This document shows, one piece after another, positions 1-10,248 of a DNA stretch of 38,968 nt. Location: NCBI RefSeq assembly GCF_000820125.1, contig NZ_CDBY01000054.1:1-38968 (forward strand). Reading direction: 5' to 3'. Source of the DNA: Aeromonas simiae (lineage in GTDB: Bacteria > Pseudomonadota > Gammaproteobacteria > Enterobacterales > Aeromonadaceae). The notes beneath the pieces are model-generated. The model was not told the DNA's origin. It ran no database searches and saw only the letters and a program-made list of their open reading frames with translations. The position numbers were made by a program, and so were the translations under genes. Within the stretch, counting starts at the first letter, position 1. Every line of letters starts with the position of its first letter.

Positions 1-9
1 TAAATATTG

Positions 10-40
10 AAGGCCTTCCCTGATGGGAAGGCCTTTTTGC
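10..40 (+). terminator. Rho-independent terminator of an upstream gene outside the window
   Basis: An 11-bp perfect stem (positions 10-20 with 25-35) closes a TGAT loop and is followed by a T run to 38. The T run is on the plus strand, so it ends a plus-strand transcript entering from the left edge; that gene is not in the window. Confidence 0.85.
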
Positions 41-370
41 TTTTGCAGGCTATCGCTGAATCGCCAGACGACAGCAGAAGGTGGCCTCAGCCTTTGAATA
101 CCGTCCCTCAGCCCCTGCGTTTCACCCTCTGCCGCTCGCACGGCAGTCACCCCGTCACGCAAGAGCAGCCCAGTCGAGCGACTGGGCTTTTTTCGTTTGG
201 AGCGAGGGGTAGCGGCGCGCTCGAATATATCAGGTACCCGGATGCGCCATCGCAACCGAAGCTCGTCCCGTGAGGCGGCCTTTGCCTCGCTCAGTAAGAG
301 CGCGACAGGGGCACTCCTGTACTGATGAAGCCTTATATTCCTCTCGGCGATAGGTCTCTGAACATAATAA
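41..370. other. Non-coding gap with several small hairpins
   Basis: This 330-base stretch has no convincing gene: the short open frames have no ribosome-binding site or recognisable protein. It holds a 5-bp hairpin at 130-145 (TGCCG/CGGCA), the strong terminator at 167-194, and three consecutive small hairpins at 272-288 (GAGGC/GCCTC), 288-302 (CGCTC/GAGCG) and 305-320 (ACAGG/CCTGT). I found no tRNA-like T-loop or cloverleaf. The terminator at 167-194 has no upstream coding gene within 125 bases, so a short non-coding RNA ending there is possible but unproven. Confidence 0.5.
167..194 (+). terminator. Rho-independent terminator without an obvious upstream gene
   Basis: AGCCCAGT at 167-174 pairs with ACTGGGCT at 181-188 around a 6-base loop and runs into a T tract. 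The T tract is on the plus strand. No coding sequence lies between this and the previous terminator at 10-40, so it would end a non-coding RNA or act as a back-up terminator. Confidence 0.75.
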
Positions 371-402
371 AAAGCCCGCTTGGTAGCGGGCTTTTTTGCT
401 TC
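371..402. terminator. Bidirectional terminator downstream of pgi
   Basis: AAAGCCCGCT at 371-380 pairs with AGCGGGCTTT at 385-394 around a TGGT loop. T tracts flank the stem on both strands. It lies about 20 bases past the pgi stop codon and would end the minus-strand pgi message. Confidence 0.85.
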
Positions 403-415
403 AGGTCTGGCGATA

Positions 416-2562
<2,147 letters not shown>

Positions 2563-2593
2563 TTTACATTCCAGTTCATGTAAAGGTTAAGGT
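2563..2593 (+). promoter_or_regulatory. MerR-family (CueR-type) promoter of copA
   Basis: TTTACA (2563-2568) and TAAGGT (2588-2593) are separated by exactly 19 bp, the over-long spacer typical of promoters activated by MerR-family regulators. An inverted repeat, CTTTACAT at 2562-2569 and ATGTAAAG at 2578-2585, spans the spacer. The layout matches E. coli copA (TTGACC-19-TAACCT). CueR is encoded downstream of copA, so copper should induce the whole unit by distorting the spacer DNA. Confidence 0.85.
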
Positions 2594-2620
2594 TTGACTG
2601 TCCCATAGAGGAGAGTTGAA

Positions 2621-4981
2621 ATGACGCTTTCATTGCATGTGCCGATCAAAGGCATGAGTTGCGCCCGCTGTGCCGATCGCATCGAGCGGGGCTTGAATGA
2701 ACTGGAAGGGGTGAAGGCTACCGTGAACTTTGCGCTCGAGCAGGGCGCGCTGGAGCTGGAACAGCCACAGCAGCTTGGGGCTGCGCTGGAGCGGATCACG
2801 TCGCTTGGGTACCAGGTCGAGCAGGAGACACAGCAGTTTGCCGTCGAGGGGATGAGCTGCGCCGCCTGCGCCAGCCGCCTTGAGAAGGTGCTGGCCCGCG
2901 AACCCGGTGTGCTCAAGGCCGAGGTGAACTTCTCCCTGAATGAGGCGCGGGTCAGCGGGGCCGCAGGGGTCATGACTCCGGCCAGATTGCGCGATGCGGT
3001 GGCCGCCGCCGGTTTCACCGCCCACTTCCGTCCGGCCGAGGATCGCGCCAGACAGCTGCAGGAGCAGGCTGCACGGGAGCAAGGTGAAGAGCGTCGCGAG
3101 CGGTATCGCCTCATCATCTCCGCCCTGCTGACCTTGCCCCTGTTGCTGGGGATGGCGGCCATGGCCGGTCTGCTGCCCTGGCACCTGCCACCAGTGGCGG
3201 AATTGCTACTCGCCACGCCGGTCCAATTCTGGGTCGGTGCCCGTTTTTATCGCGGAACCTGGCGGGCCCTGCGGGCGCGCAGTGCCAATATGGATGTCCT
3301 GGTCGCCACCGGTACCAGCGCCGCCTATGGCTATAGCCTGTGGTTGTTGTTCAAACTGGGGCCCGCGGCCATGGGGCACCTCTATTTCGAGGCGAGTGCC
3401 GTGGTGATCACCCTGGTCTCGCTCGGTAAGTGGCTGGAGGGGCGCGCCAAGCGCAGTACTCGTGCCGCCATTGTCGAATTGATGGCGCTGCGTCCGCAGC
3501 AGGCCAGAGTATGGCGTGACGAAAGCTGGCAGCAGGTGGCGATCGCCGAGGTGCTCAAGGGGGAGCGGATCCAGGTGCTGGTTGGTGAGCGGATCCCGGT
3601 CGATGGGGTCATCACCGGCGGCGAGAGCGAGCTGGATGAGGCGGTGGTCACCGGTGAGAGTGTGCCGGTGTTGCGCGGTATTGGCGATCGGGTGCTGGAG
3701 GGGACCATCAACGGCTCCGGCGTGCTGGAGCTTGAGGCGCGTGCGGTGGGGGAGGAGTCCAACCTCGGCCGCATCATAGCGCTGGTTGAGCAGGCCCAGA
3801 TGGGCAAGGCACCATTCCAGCAGCTGGTCGATCGCATCTCGGCCCTGTTTGTCCCGGTCGTCATGGTCATTGCACTGCTCACCGGCCTGCTCTGGTGGCA
3901 GCTGAACGGCTCTGGGGAGCAGGCGCTGATGGCCGCGGTGGCGGTGCTGGTCATCGCTTGCCCTTGTGCGCTGGGGCTGGCGACGCCGGCGGCCGTGGTG
4001 ACCGGCACCGGCGCTGCGGCCCGGCATGGCATTCTCATCCGTGACATAGAGACCCTGCAACGGGCGCACCGGGTGCGCGCCGTCATCTTCGATAAGACAG
4101 GTACTCTGACGCAGGGGCGTCCGAGCCTAGAGCAGTGGCACGGCGACGGCGCCGACCTGCGCCTGGCTGCCGCCTTGCAACAGGGGAGCGAGCATCCGCT
4201 GGCGCGCGCCATGCTGGCCGCAGTGGATGAAACCCTGCCCCAGCCCGAGGATCTCAAGGTGCATGTGGGCAGTGGTATCGAAGGGCGCGTCGAAGGGCAT
4301 CACCTGTTCGTCGGCAACCAGGCGCTGATGCAGCGTGCCGGTGTGGTGCTCAGTGGCGGCGTCGCGGCGCCAGCTGGGGTGACCCGGGTCTGGATGGCCC
4401 GCGATGGTGAGCTGGTTGGCTGGGCCGATCTGGCCGACCCGCTGCGCCCGGAGAGTGCGGCCGCCGTCGCGGCACTGCGGGCGCGGCACATCGCCTCCTG
4501 GCTGGTGAGTGGGGATGCCAGGGCCGCGGTGGATCATGCCGCCGAGCAACTCGGTCTGGATGGGGCCTTCGCTCAGGTATTGCCGGCCGGTAAGGTCGAG
4601 CGGGTGCAGCAGTTGCAAGCGCAGAGCGCTGGGCTGGTCGCCATGGTCGGTGACGGGGTGAACGACGCTCCTGCGCTGGCCGCCGCCGATGTGGGGATCG
4701 CCATGGGCTCGGGGGCAGAAGTCGCGATGGAGACGGCGTCGATTACCCTGATGCGTCCAGACCCGCGTCTGGTGGTCGATGCCATCGATATCTCGGCGGC
4801 CACCTGGCGCACCATTCGCCAGAACCTGTTCTGGGCCTTCATTTTCAATACGGTCGGCATTCCGCTCGCCGCTTTCGGTCTGCTCAGCCCGGCCTTGGCC
4901 GGTGCCGCCATGGCCATGAGCAGCGTGACAGTGCTGGCCAATTCCTTGATGCTGAAACGATGGCGCCCGAGCGCCCGTTAG
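2621..4981 (+). CDS. copA: Cu(I)-exporting P-type ATPase CopA
   Basis: Inner-membrane P1B-type ATPase that pumps cytoplasmic Cu(I) (and Ag(I)) to the periplasm. The 786 residues start with two heavy-metal-associated domains, each with a CxxC: C14-A-R-C17 after GMS and C80-A-A-C83 after GMS. Membrane segments follow, then the actuator TGES near residue 344, the transmembrane copper motif C447-P-C449, the phosphorylated D491 in DKTGTLT, the SEHPLA nucleotide-binding motif, and GDGVNDAPALAAADVG near the C-terminus. A good ribosome-binding site (GAGGAGAG) precedes the ATG. The stop codon is 11 bases before cueR, so the two are co-transcribed from the 19-bp-spacer promoter at 2563. The CPC motif makes zinc or cadmium transport unlikely. 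Confidence 0.97.
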   Translation: MTLSLHVPIKGMSCARCADRIERGLNELEGVKATVNFALEQGALELEQPQQLGAALERITSLGYQVEQETQQFAVEGMSCAACASRLEKVLAREPGVLKAEVNFSLNEARVSGAAGVMTPARLRDAVAAAGFTAHFRPAEDRARQLQEQAAREQGEERRERYRLIISALLTLPLLLGMAAMAGLLPWHLPPVAELLLATPVQFWVGARFYRGTWRALRARSANMDVLVATGTSAAYGYSLWLLFKLGPAAMGHLYFEASAVVITLVSLGKWLEGRAKRSTRAAIVELMALRPQQARVWRDESWQQVAIAEVLKGERIQVLVGERIPVDGVITGGESELDEAVVTGESVPVLRGIGDRVLEGTINGSGVLELEARAVGEESNLGRIIALVEQAQMGKAPFQQLVDRISALFVPVVMVIALLTGLLWWQLNGSGEQALMAAVAVLVIACPCALGLATPAAVVTGTGAAARHGILIRDIETLQRAHRVRAVIFDKTGTLTQGRPSLEQWHGDGADLRLAAALQQGSEHPLARAMLAAVDETLPQPEDLKVHVGSGIEGRVEGHHLFVGNQALMQRAGVVLSGGVAAPAGVTRVWMARDGELVGWADLADPLRPESAAAVAALRARHIASWLVSGDARAAVDHAAEQLGLDGAFAQVLPAGKVERVQQLQAQSAGLVAMVGDGVNDAPALAAADVGIAMGSGAEVAMETASITLMRPDPRLVVDAIDISAATWRTIRQNLFWAFIFNTVGIPLAAFGLLSPALAGAAMAMSSVTVLANSLMLKRWRPSAR

Positions 4982-4992
4982 GAGAGAAAGCG

Positions 4993-5382
4993 ATGAACAT
5001 CAGCAAGGTTGCCAAGGCCAGCGGGCTGACGGCTAAGACCATCCGTTACTACGAGAGCATCGGCCTCATTAAGGCCCCACAGCGCAGTGACAACGGTTAT
5101 CGCAGTTACGGTGACTCGGCGCTGCGTGAGCTGCGCTTCGTCAAGCGGGCCCGTGAGACCGGCTTCAACCTCGAAGAGTGCCAGGAGTTGCTGGCGCTCT
5201 ACCGGGACGAGCACCGCTCCAGCGCCCAGGTCAAGAAGCTGGCCGAAGAGAAGATGGTCGACCTGCGCGAGCGCATCGCCGGCTTGCAGGCGATGCTGAC
5301 CAGCCTGGAACAGCTGACCCGCTGCTGCCACGGCGATGAGCGCCCCGAGTGCCCGATCCTCGACGAATTGGGTAAGGAATAA
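4993..5382 (+). CDS. cueR: Copper-responsive MerR-family activator CueR
   Basis: Cytoplasmic dimeric regulator that binds Cu(I) and activates copper-efflux promoters. The 129-residue protein has the MerR winged helix at the N-terminus (ISKVAKASGLTAKTIRYYE), a dimerisation helix, and a C-terminal metal loop with Cys at 112 and 120 (the loop ends RPEC), the same positions as the copper ligands of E. coli CueR. A third Cys at 111 and a His at 113 adjoin the first ligand. I use the ATG at 4993, preceded by GGAGAGAAAG, rather than an in-frame start 11 codons upstream inside copA. The gene lies downstream of copA in the same orientation, not apart from it as in E. coli, so it should be autoinduced from the copA promoter. 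Confidence 0.93.
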   Translation: MNISKVAKASGLTAKTIRYYESIGLIKAPQRSDNGYRSYGDSALRELRFVKRARETGFNLEECQELLALYRDEHRSSAQVKKLAEEKMVDLRERIAGLQAMLTSLEQLTRCCHGDERPECPILDELGKE

Positions 5383-5410
5383 GGCGGGTCTCATGTTGAC
5401 GAGTGGTGAG

Positions 5411-5439
5411 TTGTTGCTCAGTTGAGTCGGTGCTAGACT
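5411..5439 (+). promoter_or_regulatory. Candidate sigma-70 promoter of the GGDEF gene
   Basis: TTGTTG (5411-5416), a 17-bp spacer and TAGACT (5434-5439) form a promoter with an extended -10 (TGC directly before TAGACT). Transcription would begin near 5446, just ahead of the GTG start at 5469. This argues against translation from the in-frame GTG at 5403. Confidence 0.5.
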
Positions 5440-5468
5440 GTCGCCTTCTTGTACAGGGAGCGTGCACG

Positions 5469-6623
5469 GTGACACCGAATGTAGCCAAACAGGTCAGGCA
5501 GGCCGTGACGGCCCAGCTCTGTGAGCATGTCCTGTTCAGCGTTCCGTTCTTGCTGTTGGTCGCATTGAGTTGGGGGCTGATGTTCTACCCTTACGTCGCC
5601 CCCCAACATACCCTGCTGTGGCTTTTCGGTAACCTGATCGTGCTCGCGCTGCGCTGGGGCCACGTCAAGTGGCGACAGGGCCATCTTCACCTGGTGCTGC
5701 ACCAGAGGGTGGAGCACGAAATCTTCATCGGCGTGACCAGCACCTCCATCATCTGGAGCATGGGGATGCTGCTCTATCTCGATGCCCTGCCGCCCTCCCA
5801 CCGTGCCGGCCTCATCATTCTCTCCTGCCTGTTGCTGACCGGTGGCAGCATACTGCTCATCGGTAGCCGCCGCTGTTTCTATGGCTTGGTCTCTCCGCTT
5901 GGGCTCACCATGTTGCTGGTGCTGTGGCAGGGCGGAGATCAGGAGCGCATTCTCTCCTGCATACTGGCCGGGTATCTGCTGCTGTTTCTCTCCGCCCTGG
6001 TGCGTCGGCTGCGCCGCGAGCAGCTGACCTCGCTCTACCACCGTTTCACTAATGCCGATCTGGTGGCCGAGTTGCGCAGTGTCTCTGAACACCTGCAACT
6101 CGCCTCACGCCTCGACGGCCTGACCGGCATCGCCAACCGCGCTCATTTCGACCACTCGCTGGAGCGGGCCTGGCGCCGTTGCTATCGTGCCAAGGCCCCG
6201 CTCTCGCTGATCTTGCTCGATGTGGACTACTTCAAGCAGTTCAACGATCACTATGGACACCAGTGGGGCGACGAATGCCTGCAACAGGTGGCGGCCGCCC
6301 TGGCAGAGGCGTTGCGCCGGGAGGACGATCTGGCCGCCCGTTATGGGGGCGAGGAGTTTGCCTTGCTGTTGCCGGCCACCGGTCAGCAGGGGGCGTGGCA
6401 GATTGCCGAGCAGGTGCGTCAGCGCATCAAGGATCTGGCGATCCCCCATGCCCGCTCCCGGATTGCCGGCGTGGTAACTGGCAGTATCGGGGTGGCCACT
6501 CTGGTGCCCGATGAGAGCATGAGTGCCGGTGAGCTGGTGCAAAAAGCGGATGCAGCCCTCTATCAAGCCAAGCATAATGGCCGGGATCGTGTGGAGGCCG
6601 CCCTGCAGGGGCGTGCCGCCTGA
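5469..6623 (+). CDS. Membrane-anchored diguanylate cyclase (GGDEF protein)
   Basis: Predicted to make cyclic di-GMP from two GTP. The 384 residues have about six hydrophobic segments in roughly the first 190, forming an uncharacterised membrane sensor module, then a short linker and a GGDEF domain: DGLTGIANR, DVDYFKQFNDHYGHQ and the active-site loop GGEEF at about 293-297. An inhibitory I-site, REDD, precedes GGEEF by five residues, so product feedback is expected. No EAL domain is present. I chose GTG at 5469 because AGGGAG lies eight bases upstream; upstream codons overlap the promoter. It is separated from cueR by 86 bases and probably transcribed independently; yihD follows 25 bases later and may be co-transcribed. 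The sensed signal is unknown. Confidence 0.9.
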   Translation: MTPNVAKQVRQAVTAQLCEHVLFSVPFLLLVALSWGLMFYPYVAPQHTLLWLFGNLIVLALRWGHVKWRQGHLHLVLHQRVEHEIFIGVTSTSIIWSMGMLLYLDALPPSHRAGLIILSCLLLTGGSILLIGSRRCFYGLVSPLGLTMLLVLWQGGDQERILSCILAGYLLLFLSALVRRLRREQLTSLYHRFTNADLVAELRSVSEHLQLASRLDGLTGIANRAHFDHSLERAWRRCYRAKAPLSLILLDVDYFKQFNDHYGHQWGDECLQQVAAALAEALRREDDLAARYGGEEFALLLPATGQQGAWQIAEQVRQRIKDLAIPHARSRIAGVVTGSIGVATLVPDESMSAGELVQKADAALYQAKHNGRDRVEAALQGRAA

Positions 6624-6648
6624 TGTTCGACAACAGTGAGGATTCCAG

Positions 6649-6912
6649 ATGCAATGTCATCGTATCGAAGAGCTGCTCGAGTTGCTGCAGCCCGCCTGGA
6701 TCAAGGAACAGGATCTGAACCTGATCCAGTTCATCGAGAAGCTGGCCAAAGAGGCCGGTTACGAGGGGCCATTGAGTGCGCTGACCGATGACGTGCTCAT
6801 CTACCACCTCAAGATGCGCGATGCCGACAAGAGCGCCATGATCCCCGGCCTGGCCAAGGATCAGGTGCCCGATTTCAAAGAGGCCCTGCTCAAGGCCCGC
6901 GGTATCAAGTGA
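6649..6912 (+). CDS. yihD: YihD family protein (DUF1040)
   Basis: Small cytoplasmic protein of unknown function. The 87 residues closely follow E. coli YihD along their whole length, including ELLQPAW near the N-terminus, [14 protein letters not shown] in the middle and a C-terminal ALLKARG. In E. coli yihD sits next to srkA (yihE) and dsbA, and the same genes follow here with ccoG inserted. A GAGGA motif precedes the ATG. A clear terminator follows at 6919. The assignment to the family is firm; no molecular function can be given. Confidence 0.93.
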   Translation: MQCHRIEELLELLQPAWIKEQDLNLIQFIEKLAKEAGYEGPLSALTDDVLIYHLKMRDADKSAMIPGLAKDQVPDFKEALLKARGIK

Positions 6913-6918
6913 CCCCTC

Positions 6919-6947
6919 TGACGCGCCCCTCCGGCGCGTCATTTTTT
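6919..6947 (+). terminator. Rho-independent terminator after yihD
   Basis: TGACGCGCC (6919-6927) pairs with GGCGCGTCA (6933-6941), followed by six T. It lies seven bases past the yihD stop codon and separates yihD from ccoG. Confidence 0.88.
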
Positions 6948-7015
6948 GCTACAAATTTGCGATCTTCCTTCAACATTGCCGGTGGTGATGGCTCCGGGTG
7001 AGCGGCTGATTAAGA

Positions 7016-7021
7016 TATAAT
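7016..7021 (+). promoter_or_regulatory. Candidate -10 box of ccoG
   Basis: A perfect TATAAT about 36 bases upstream of the ccoG start. I see no good -35 hexamer at 16-18 bp spacing, which would suit an activator-dependent promoter. No clear FNR box could be assigned by eye. Confidence 0.45.
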
Positions 7022-7056
7022 CGGCCGATAACAATCAGAACGGAGCAATGTGCCCC

Positions 7057-8490
7057 ATGGCCGAGCAAGAGCAGATCGAGGTCAAGGACGTGACCGGGGA
7101 GTGCAACCCCCACACCTTCAAGGCCAGCGATGACCGGTTTAATCCGGGCAACCGTATCTATGTGCGGGCGCAGACCGGGTATTGGCAGCGTCTGCGGCGC
7201 AACATGGGCTGGTTGTTCATGCTGCTGTTTCTGGCGCTGCCCTGGCTGCGCTACGAGGGGCGCCAGGCGGTGTTGCTCGACATCGGCAACCAGCAGTTCC
7301 ACATCTTTGCCACCACGATTTGGCCACAGGATCTCACCCTGCTTGCCTGGCTGCTGATGATCGCCGCCTTTGCCCTGTTTTTCGTGACCACCTTCCTCGG
7401 CCGGGTCTGGTGCGGCTATCTCTGCCCACAGACGGTGTGGACCTTCCTCTTCATCTGGTGTGAGGAGAAGTGCGAAGGACCGGCCAACAAGCGGCGCAAG
7501 CTCGATGCCGCCCCCTGGGGACGCGACAAGCTGCTGCGCAAGGGCGCCAAGCATCTGGCGTGGCTGCTCATCTCCCTGGTCACCGGCCTCACCTTCGTCG
7601 GCTATTTTCAGGACATCACCGCGCTGATGCCCGCTCTGCTCACCTTCTCCATCGACTTCTGGCCTCTGTTTTGGGTGCTCTTCTTTACTGCCTGCACCTA
7701 TGGCAACGCCGGTTTCATGCGCGCCATCATGTGCATCCACATGTGCCCCTATGCCCGCTTCCAGTCGGCCATGTTCGATAAAGACACCTTCATCGTCGGC
7801 TATGACGGGGCGCGCGGCGAGCAGCGGGGGCCACGCCCGCGCAAGGCCGATCCCAAGGTACTCGGGCTGGGGGATTGCATCGATTGCGACTTGTGCGTCC
7901 AGGTATGCCCGACCGGTATCGATATCCGCGACGGCCTGCAGTACGAGTGCATCAACTGCGGTGCTTGCGTCGATGCCTGCGATCAGACCATGGAGCGGAT
8001 GGGCTATGCCAAGGGGCTGATCAGCTACACCACAGAGCACAAGCTGGCGGGGCACTCGACCCAGGTGGCGCGGCCCAAGCTCATCGGCTATGGCCTGGTG
8101 ATGCTGGTCATGCTCGGGGTCTTTGCCTACAGCGCCATGTCGATCATGCCGATGGGGCTCGACGTCATCCGCGATCGCAACCAGCTGTTTCGTGAGAACG
8201 GAGATGGCCTGGTGGAGAACACCTACAACCTCAAGATCCTCAACAAGACGATGCGGCCGCAGACCTTCCGGCTGGCGGTCGAGGGGCTGCCCGACTATCA
8301 GTGGTATGGCCCGCGCGAGGTGACCCTCAAGAGCGGCGAGATCCTCAACCAGCCGGTGAGCCTGGGGGTTAACCCCGACAACCTGCGTGATGCCGTGCTC
8401 GACATCCGCTTCGTGCTGATCCGCAAAGGGGCGGCCAGCGAGCCCAAGGGGGTCATCAAGCAGCCGAGCAAGTTTATCAGCCGGCTCTGA
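7057..8490 (+). CDS. ccoG: Cytochrome c oxidase accessory protein CcoG (RdxA/FixG family)
   Basis: Inner-membrane iron-sulfur protein involved in assembly of cbb3-type oxidase; family members are reported to reduce Cu(II) to Cu(I) for delivery to the oxidase. The product (477 residues from this start) has several membrane segments, CP motifs in or beside them (WCGYLCPQT and CIHMCPYA), then a ferredoxin-like module with two four-cysteine clusters (CIDCDLCVQVCP and CINCGACVDAC), a further membrane helix, and a C-terminal immunoglobulin-like periplasmic domain. ATG codons occur at 7048 and 7057; GGAG at 7042-7045 is only two bases from the first and eleven from the second, so I prefer 7057, with modest certainty. 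It sits between yihD and srkA. The ccoNOPQ oxidase genes are not in the window. Confidence 0.92.
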   Translation: MAEQEQIEVKDVTGECNPHTFKASDDRFNPGNRIYVRAQTGYWQRLRRNMGWLFMLLFLALPWLRYEGRQAVLLDIGNQQFHIFATTIWPQDLTLLAWLLMIAAFALFFVTTFLGRVWCGYLCPQTVWTFLFIWCEEKCEGPANKRRKLDAAPWGRDKLLRKGAKHLAWLLISLVTGLTFVGYFQDITALMPALLTFSIDFWPLFWVLFFTACTYGNAGFMRAIMCIHMCPYARFQSAMFDKDTFIVGYDGARGEQRGPRPRKADPKVLGLGDCIDCDLCVQVCPTGIDIRDGLQYECINCGACVDACDQTMERMGYAKGLISYTTEHKLAGHSTQVARPKLIGYGLVMLVMLGVFAYSAMSIMPMGLDVIRDRNQLFRENGDGLVENTYNLKILNKTMRPQTFRLAVEGLPDYQWYGPREVTLKSGEILNQPVSLGVNPDNLRDAVLDIRFVLIRKGAASEPKGVIKQPSKFISRL

Positions 8491-8506
8491 GTGGAATGGG
8501 TAGAAT

Positions 8507-8532
8507 GGGGGCCATGTGCCCCCTCTCTTTTT
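8507..8532 (+). terminator. Terminator-like hairpin between ccoG and srkA
   Basis: GGGGGC (8507-8512) pairs with GCCCCC (8518-8523) around a 5-base loop and is followed by TCTCTTTTT. It ends only about ten bases before the srkA start codon, so it is either a ccoG terminator or an attenuator in the srkA leader. Confidence 0.6.
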
Positions 8533-8542
8533 CGGTGACGCC

Positions 8543-9520
8543 ATGGGATTCGACTACCGCGACCTGACCCCCGACCTCATCCTCGATGCACTGGCCCAGA
8601 CCGGACTGGTGATCGACTCCGGGTTAACCGCGCTCAACAGCTATGAAAACCGGGTCTATCAGTTTCACGATGAGGCGCGGCGCCGCTACGTGGTGAAGTT
8701 CTATCGTCCGGGCCGCTGGCGGCGGGAACAGATCCTGGAAGAGCACGCCTTCACCGCCCTGCTGGCGGCCGAGGAGATCCCGGTGGCGACCCCGCTGGCC
8801 TTTGACGGCGAGACCCTGCTCGAATATCAGGGGTTCCACTTTGCCCTATGGCCGAGCCTCGGCGGCAGGGCATTCGAGATGGATAATCTGGATCAACTGG
8901 AGGGGGTGGGGCGCTGGCTCGGCCGGCTGCATGAGGTCTCGTCGGTGCACCCCTTCCAGCACAGACCGCAGCTCGATGTCGCTACCATGCTGGAGGAGCC
9001 GCGCCACCTGCTGGCGAGCGGCGAGTGGCTGCCGCGCAGCCTCGCCAAGCCCTTCTTCGGGGTACTGGATGAGCTGATTGCCCACGTGCGCGAGGCGATG
9101 AGCCTGGAGGTGGAGCAGATCTCCCTGCATGGGGACTGCCATCCCGGCAACATCCTCTGGCGTGATGGCCCGCTACTGGTGGATTTCGATGACTGCCGCA
9201 CCGGGCCGGCCATCCAGGATCTCTGGATGCTGCTGTCGGGAGACCGGCAGGAGCGGATGATGCAGCTCGACGCCCTGCTGGCCGGCTACGAGGAGTTCAT
9301 GGAGTTGGATCGCCGTGAGCTGCGCCTCATCGAGCCGCTGCGGGCCATGCGCATGGTGCACTACATGGCGTGGCTGGCGCGTCGCTGGAGCGATCCCGCC
9401 TTCCCGCGCCACTTCCCCTGGTTCAATACCGGAGCCTATTGGGAGCAGCAGTTGAAGGCCATGCAGGAGCAGTTGCTGGCGCTGCGCGAGCCACCGCTCT
9501 CATTGACGCCGGCCTGGTGA
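8543..9520 (+). CDS. srkA: Stress response kinase A (YihE)
   Basis: Cytoplasmic Ser/Thr protein kinase of the aminoglycoside-phosphotransferase-like fold; in E. coli it counteracts envelope-stress death pathways and is Cpx-regulated together with dsbA. The 325 residues match E. coli SrkA (328) throughout, with LNSYENRVYQF near the N-terminus, VVKFYRP carrying the ATP-binding Lys, the catalytic Brenner-type loop LHGDCHPGNILW, and the metal-binding DFDD. The ATG at 8543 (protein starting MGFDYRDLTPD) fits the family start; an upstream GTG at 8516 lies inside the hairpin and is less likely. dsbA follows after 69 bases, preserving the srkA-dsbA order of E. coli. Confidence 0.95.
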   Translation: MGFDYRDLTPDLILDALAQTGLVIDSGLTALNSYENRVYQFHDEARRRYVVKFYRPGRWRREQILEEHAFTALLAAEEIPVATPLAFDGETLLEYQGFHFALWPSLGGRAFEMDNLDQLEGVGRWLGRLHEVSSVHPFQHRPQLDVATMLEEPRHLLASGEWLPRSLAKPFFGVLDELIAHVREAMSLEVEQISLHGDCHPGNILWRDGPLLVDFDDCRTGPAIQDLWMLLSGDRQERMMQLDALLAGYEEFMELDRRELRLIEPLRAMRMVHYMAWLARRWSDPAFPRHFPWFNTGAYWEQQLKAMQEQLLALREPPLSLTPAW

Positions 9521-9589
9521 CGCAATAGGCTTGGCTCTGCTTCGGTTCGCCGGGCGTGCCTCACACCGATCCCCATAACAGGAAAGATC

Positions 9590-10195
9590 ATGAAGAAAAT
9601 ACTGTTGTTCATTGCCGCCATGCTGATGATGCCCATGGTGCACGCCGCCCCGGAATTCAAGGAAGGCGTCAACTATGAGGTGGTCAAGCAGACGGGCTCT
9701 GCCCAACCGGAAGTGCTGGAGTTCTTCTCCTACTATTGCCCGCACTGCTACAAGTTCGAGCCGATCGCGAGCGAGCTGAAGAAGAGCCTGCCGCAGGGCG
9801 TCTCCTTCAAGAAGAACCCGGTGGCCTTCTTAGGTCGCGAGATGGGCCCCGAGATGCAGCGTGCCTATGCCGTTGCCAACCTGCTGGAAGTGGAAGGAAA
9901 ACTGACCCCGGTTATCTTCTCCAAGCTGCACGAGCAGAAGCAGTTCCCGCAGAGCCGTGACGACGTGAAGCAGATCTTCGTCGACAACGGCGTCAAGGGC
10001 GAGGAGTTTGACGGTGCCGTCGACAGCTTCGCCGTCTCCGGTATGGTCTCCCAGTTCGACCGCAACACCGAGGAGTTCCAGATCCGCGGTGTGCCGGCCT
10101 TCGTGGTCAACGGCAAGTACCTGATCAAGATTGAGTCCATCATCTCCCAGGATCAGTTCAACCGTCTGGTGAGTTTCCTGCTCGCGCAGAAGTGA
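9590..10195 (+). CDS. dsbA: Thiol:disulfide interchange protein DsbA
   Basis: Periplasmic oxidase that introduces disulfide bonds into exported proteins and is recycled by DsbB. The 201-residue precursor has a Sec signal peptide of about 19 residues ending VHA before APEFKEG, a thioredoxin-fold active site C50-P-H-C53, an inserted helical domain, and the cis-Pro loop RGVPAF. Length and motifs fit gammaproteobacterial DsbA. An AGGAAAG ribosome-binding site precedes the ATG. It lies downstream of srkA as in E. coli and is followed by a strong bidirectional terminator. It probably assists folding of disulfide-containing exoproteins secreted by the exe system encoded downstream. Confidence 0.96.
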   Translation: MKKILLFIAAMLMMPMVHAAPEFKEGVNYEVVKQTGSAQPEVLEFFSYYCPHCYKFEPIASELKKSLPQGVSFKKNPVAFLGREMGPEMQRAYAVANLLEVEGKLTPVIFSKLHEQKQFPQSRDDVKQIFVDNGVKGEEFDGAVDSFAVSGMVSQFDRNTEEFQIRGVPAFVVNGKYLIKIESIISQDQFNRLVSFLLAQK

Positions 10196-10210
10196 TGCCA
10201 TCACGATAAA

Positions 10211-10239
10211 AAAAGCCCGGCCAAATGGCCGGGCTTTTT
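10211..10239. terminator. Bidirectional terminator between dsbA and tex
   Basis: A 12-bp stem, 10211-10222 with 10227-10238, closes an AAAT loop. A-rich and T-rich flanks allow termination on both strands, ending dsbA (+) and the greB-tex message (-). Confidence 0.9.
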
Positions 10240-10248
10240 CATGCCTGC

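Noticed and set aside
60..166. Possible tRNA ahead of the terminator at 167-194
   Set aside because: No T-loop, anticodon arm or acceptor pairing could be found.
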